Part shown: piece by piece, positions 61,041 to 64,000 of the stretch
Position numbering within the stretch: position 1 is the stretch's first letter
How the letters are laid out: every line of letters begins with the position of its first letter
NCBI GenBank assembly: GCA_013152535.1
Contig: JAADGE010000001.1
Span: 64,007 to 128,006, forward strand
Direction of reading: 5' to 3'
Length of the DNA stretch: 64,000 nucleotides
From: Chlorobiota bacterium
Lineage (GTDB): Bacteria > Bacteroidota > Bacteroidia > Bacteroidales > JAADGE01
Notes under the pieces: generated by a model
Databases searched by the model: none
What the model saw: only the letters and a program-made list of their open reading frames with translations
What the model was told of the DNA's origin: nothing
Position numbers and translations under genes: made by a program

Positions 61041-61574
61041 ATGTATAAAACGAACAGTATTCATACCAAAATTGCTTTTTCAGCCATTAAAGAGTTTCTG
61101 ACCACAAATTCGACTCAAAGAATTGAAAATAAGAAAGTTCCGAATGAACTTTCTTATAAAGCCGCATGTTTTATTACTCTTAAAACAGATACTGATAAAT
61201 TAAGAGGTTGCATCGGTACATTAAAGCCTGTATATAAAAATTTATATACAGAAATTATTAAAAACGCCGTAGCTTCTGCTTTTCGAGATAATAGATTTTA
61301 TCCTCTTACTACTGAAGAACTTAACAGTATTATCATAACTGTTGAAGTATTATTTCCGCCGGAAAAAATTGAAAATATTTCTCTGTTAAATCCTGAAATC
61401 TATGGTGCAATAGTAGCAGATAAGTTTGGAAGACGCGGAGTTTTACTGCCCGGTATTAAAGGAATTGATACTGTTGAAGATCAGATACAAATTATTAAGA
61501 ATAAAGCAAATATAAGACAAAAGACTAATACTAATTTAACTTTTTTCAGGTTTAAAACAGAAAAATTTCATTAA
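61041..61574 (+). CDS. AMMECR1-domain protein
   Basis: This 177-residue protein is an AMMECR1 domain: FITLKTDTDKLRGCIGTLKP (about 45-64) holds the family's RGCIGT motif, followed by NAVASAFRDNRFYPLT and GAIVADKFGRRGVLLPGIKGID. In many microbes this domain is encoded with MEMO1 and radical-SAM genes (AmmeMemoRadiSam); neither is adjacent here. The molecular function is unknown. Confidence 0.9.
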   Translation: MYKTNSIHTKIAFSAIKEFLTTNSTQRIENKKVPNELSYKAACFITLKTDTDKLRGCIGTLKPVYKNLYTEIIKNAVASAFRDNRFYPLTTEELNSIIITVEVLFPPEKIENISLLNPEIYGAIVADKFGRRGVLLPGIKGIDTVEDQIQIIKNKANIRQKTNTNLTFFRFKTEKFH

Positions 61575-61717
61575 ATATATATTAATCTGAACTCAATATA
61601 TTCTTTGCTCACAAGTTTCAGATAAATATTATTTAAACTTCTGCTGTTCTTTTTTTGTTTCTGTAATTTTTTATTGTTTATTTGCACTATTAATAATCAT
61701 TCTAAATAAAATTAAAA

Positions 61718-62227
61718 ATGAAACAAAATAATATTAAAATAACTTTTGCAGGAAACCCGATGCCTCTTTCAGGGAAAGAAATACAAGTCGGTGATAAAGC
61801 TCCGGACTTTACAGTTGTAGGAAACGATTTAAACCCTATTAAATTTTCTGAATATAAAGGTGTTCGTATAATTTCTGTTTTTCCTTCATTAGATACAGGT
61901 GTTTGTGCTCTGCAAAACAAACGGTTCAATAAAGAAGCAGCAGAAAATAAGGATATTACAATTATTTCAATTTCGGTTGATTTACCTTTTGCACAAAAAC
62001 GTTTTTGCGGTGCAGAAGGTATTGATACTGCCGTAACCATTTCAGATCATAAAGATTTGGATTTCGGTAAAAAATACGGTTTTGTTATGGAATCTTTAAG
62101 ACTTTTAGCAAGAGGAGTAATAATTGTTGATACAGATAATACGGTACAATATGTTGAATATGTTTCTGAAGTTACTACTGAACCGGATTATGAAACTGCA
62201 TTAAAAAAAGCAAAAGAACTTTTATAA
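61718..62227 (+). CDS. tpx: thiol peroxidase (atypical 2-Cys peroxiredoxin)
   Basis: This 169-residue enzyme reduces peroxides with thioredoxin. The peroxidatic Cys63 (PSLDTGVCALQNKRF) and resolving Cys97 (KRFCGAEGI) are spaced as in Tpx, and TFAGNPMPLSGKEIQVGDKAPDF is the typical N-terminus, in pieces. It complements the superoxide reductase, which produces peroxide. It is a single gene with its own terminator. Confidence 0.96.
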   Translation: MKQNNIKITFAGNPMPLSGKEIQVGDKAPDFTVVGNDLNPIKFSEYKGVRIISVFPSLDTGVCALQNKRFNKEAAENKDITIISISVDLPFAQKRFCGAEGIDTAVTISDHKDLDFGKKYGFVMESLRLLARGVIIVDTDNTVQYVEYVSEVTTEPDYETALKKAKELL

Positions 62228-62244
62228 ATTATCTTAACAATTTG

Positions 62245-62278
62245 AAAAAATCGCATTTTAAAAAAGATGCGGTTTTTT
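62245..62278 (+). terminator. terminator after tpx
   Basis: AAAAAATCGCAT pairs with ATGCGGTTTTTT (one G-U) around an A/T-rich loop and ends in T8, 18 bp after the tpx stop. Confidence 0.82.
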
Positions 62279-62399
62279 TTATTCTTTATATCAAATATAC
62301 AGTTCAAATTAAAAACCGAAAATAAAAGAATAAAATAATTCTATGCTTTCGGTATTTTTATATTTTCTTTGTACTGTTAAAAATTAAATAAGAAAACAT

Positions 62400-64000
62400 A
62401 TGAAACGATTTTTTTTGATATTAACGATTATTTTAAGTTCTGTTCTTTTTGCTGTTTCTCAACAAAAGCAACTTACAATTGTAGATGCGGTAACAGGGCA
62501 ATGGCGTCAATTATACCCGAAGCATATTCAGGGAATAAAAGCCTATTCAGATAATGATTTCACTTATGTAACGGATTATAAAGAAATTCATTTAATGAAT
62601 AAAAACGGGAAAGACATCAAAATGATTGCCAATTTAAAAGAACTTAATTCGGCATTAAAAGAAGCCGGACATAAAGAGATGAAATTATTTCCTTATTGGA
62701 ATTACAAGTGGGCAGATGCACAACATTTAAGTTTTATAACCGACGGTATATTTTACGTTTACAATATTCAAAATAAAAAAATTGAAACTGATGTTTTGCT
62801 TCCGGAAAATTCAAAAAATATAAATGTTTGTTATAAAAATGATTACGTAGCTTTTACAATTAAAAATAACTTATATTTTTCCGATGAAAAATCCAAAACA
62901 GTTCAAATTACTTTTGATGAAAACAAAGGAATCGTAAACGGCAGCAATTATGTTCATCGACAAGAATTCGGTATAGATAAAGGAATTTTTTGGTCTCCTA
63001 AAGGAAATGCAATTGCGTTCTACAGAAAAGATGAAACTATGGTTGCCGATTATCCTTTAGTGGATATTTCAACTCGTATAGCAACCGTTAAAAATATCAA
63101 ATACCCGATGATTGGTGAAAAAAGTGAAGAAGTTACACTCGGAATTTACAATTTAAAAACCGGAAAAACAGTTTTTTGCGATGTACAAGATTTTACCAAA
63201 GAACATTATCTCACAAGTATCACATGGCGTCCCGACGGAAAATATATTTTTATCGGAGTGCTTAACAGAGGACAAGATTATTTAAAAATGAATATGTATA
63301 ATGCTTCAACCGGAGCGTTTGTAAAAACTTTATTTGAAGAGAGAAACGACCGCTATGTAGAACCCGAGCATCCTCTTTATTTTTTGCCAAACAACAATGA
63401 CAATTTTTTATATTACAGTGAAAGAGACGGTTATGATCACTTATATCTTTACAATACAGACGGAGAATTATTAAAACAAGTAACAAAAGGGAACTGGGTT
63501 GTTCTTGATTTTAAGGGTTTTGATAAAACAGGAAAAAATATTTTTATTACTTCAACAAAAGAAAGCCCTATTGAAAAACAATTATATAAAGTAAATATCA
63601 AAACGGGGAAAATACTAAAATTAACAACGGATAAAGGAACTCACACAATTGTTTTTTCAAATTCAAAAAAATATTTCTTCGATTCTTATTCAAATATAAA
63701 AGTTGCAAATAATAACAGAATTTGTAACGATAAAGGAAAGATTGTTCGTAATATTTTAAATGCGAAAGACCCGCTTAATGAATACAACTTAGGCAAAATG
63801 TCAATAGGAACAATAAAAGCAGCCGACGGCAAAACCGATTTATATTACAGATTAATAACTCCTCCGAATTTCGACCCTAAAAAGAAATATCCTGTTGTTG
63901 TTTATGTTTACGGCGGACCTCATGCCCAATTAGTTACGAATTCACGTCTCGGAGGTGCAAGATTATGGAATTATTATATGGCTCAAAAAGGATATATTAT
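62400..64000 (+). CDS. S9 prolyl oligopeptidase / dipeptidyl peptidase IV-like (partial)
   Basis: The frame is open from ATG 62400 to the window edge (533 codons), so the gene is cut. The N-terminus is a signal peptide (MKRFFLILTIILSSVLFAVS). The next about 440 residues read as the DPP IV beta-propeller (WSPKGNAIAFYRKDE, TWRPDGKYIFIGVLNRGQDY, YYSERDGYDHLYLYN), and the last part enters the hydrolase domain (KYPVVVYVYGGPHAQLV). The catalytic Ser, Asp and His would lie beyond the edge. It cleaves dipeptides in the periplasm or at the cell surface if complete. Confidence 0.92.
   Translation, partial: MKRFFLILTIILSSVLFAVSQQKQLTIVDAVTGQWRQLYPKHIQGIKAYSDNDFTYVTDYKEIHLMNKNGKDIKMIANLKELNSALKEAGHKEMKLFPYWNYKWADAQHLSFITDGIFYVYNIQNKKIETDVLLPENSKNINVCYKNDYVAFTIKNNLYFSDEKSKTVQITFDENKGIVNGSNYVHRQEFGIDKGIFWSPKGNAIAFYRKDETMVADYPLVDISTRIATVKNIKYPMIGEKSEEVTLGIYNLKTGKTVFCDVQDFTKEHYLTSITWRPDGKYIFIGVLNRGQDYLKMNMYNASTGAFVKTLFEERNDRYVEPEHPLYFLPNNNDNFLYYSERDGYDHLYLYNTDGELLKQVTKGNWVVLDFKGFDKTGKNIFITSTKESPIEKQLYKVNIKTGKILKLTTDKGTHTIVFSNSKKYFFDSYSNIKVANNNRICNDKGKIVRNILNAKDPLNEYNLGKMSIGTIKAADGKTDLYYRLITPPNFDPKKKYPVVVYVYGGPHAQLVTNSRLGGARLWNYYMAQKGYI

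Noticed and set aside
1-64000. tRNA, rRNA, insertion sequences, prophage or plasmid genes
   Set aside because: I found no T-loop consensus with a foldable cloverleaf, no transposase or integrase-like ORF and no phage structural genes.

Overview
The window is a chromosomal segment of a member of the Bacteroidota, probably an anaerobic or fermentative lineage. The lineage call rests on several signs. Promoter -7 elements of the Bacteroidetes form TAnnTTTG recur in front of genes. The primary sigma factor is of the short 287-residue type, and Bacteroidetes-restricted families are present (DUF4293, DUF6249, DarA/DarB with a BtrH-like protein). The DNA is AT-rich, at roughly one third G+C by eye. 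Superoxide reductase, a KorAB-type 2-oxoacid:ferredoxin oxidoreductase, and phosphotransacetylase with acetate kinase suggest an anaerobic metabolism. I see no tRNA, rRNA, CRISPR array, prophage or insertion sequence.

Layout. 0-7.2 kb: a FabH-like ketosynthase, then, after a terminator, a compact seven-gene dialkylresorcinol-type locus (small companion protein, BtrH-like protein, ABC ATPase and permease, DarA, DarB, hotdog protein). 7.2-12.6 kb: a membrane protein, a DUF58 protein, uracil-DNA glycosylase, a zinc-ribbon membrane protein, and one ORF joining a nitronate-monooxygenase-like enzyme to an M16 peptidase. 12.7-25.6 kb: a symporter, a large ABCG-type protein, aroA, an APC permease, fabG, a von Willebrand-type membrane protein, a frameshifted aroC, mntP and a GNAT enzyme. 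25.6-28 kb: an ECF sigma/anti-sigma-like pair with a divergent DUF6249 gene, flanked on both sides by GC-rich palindromic repeats, then superoxide reductase. 28-39.4 kb: a RelA/SpoT enzyme with a degraded hydrolase domain, an Rrf2 regulator, a tail-specific protease, a hypoxanthine/uracil-type glycosylase with fmt, a Mur ligase, several membrane proteins, an MtfA-like peptidase and a CDF exporter. 39.5-43.8 kb: an arsenic operon (arsR, porin, arsC, acr3, TauE/SafE, FmdE-like). 43.9-55.7 kb: korAB, an AddB-like nuclease and a long minus-strand run pta-hbd-ackA-truA-popT-aroE. 55.8-64 kb: DUF4293, rpoD, a small zinc protein, YjbQ, flotillin with an NfeD-like partner, a PID-CTERM-like small protein, AMMECR1, tpx and the start of an S9 peptidase.

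Three things stand out. First, the DarA/DarB locus appears without the aryl-polyene genes of flexirubin clusters, so it may make and export a plain dialkylresorcinol-type lipid. Second, two genes carry exact short tandem duplications that change the reading frame. A 13-bp duplication removes the stop codon of the nitronate-monooxygenase-like gene and fuses it to the peptidase; a 5-bp duplication shifts the frame of aroC. Deleting one copy in silico restores a normal gene in each case. Third, the arsenic operon has unusual passengers: an outer-membrane porin, a TauE/SafE permease and a cysteine-rich FmdE-like protein.
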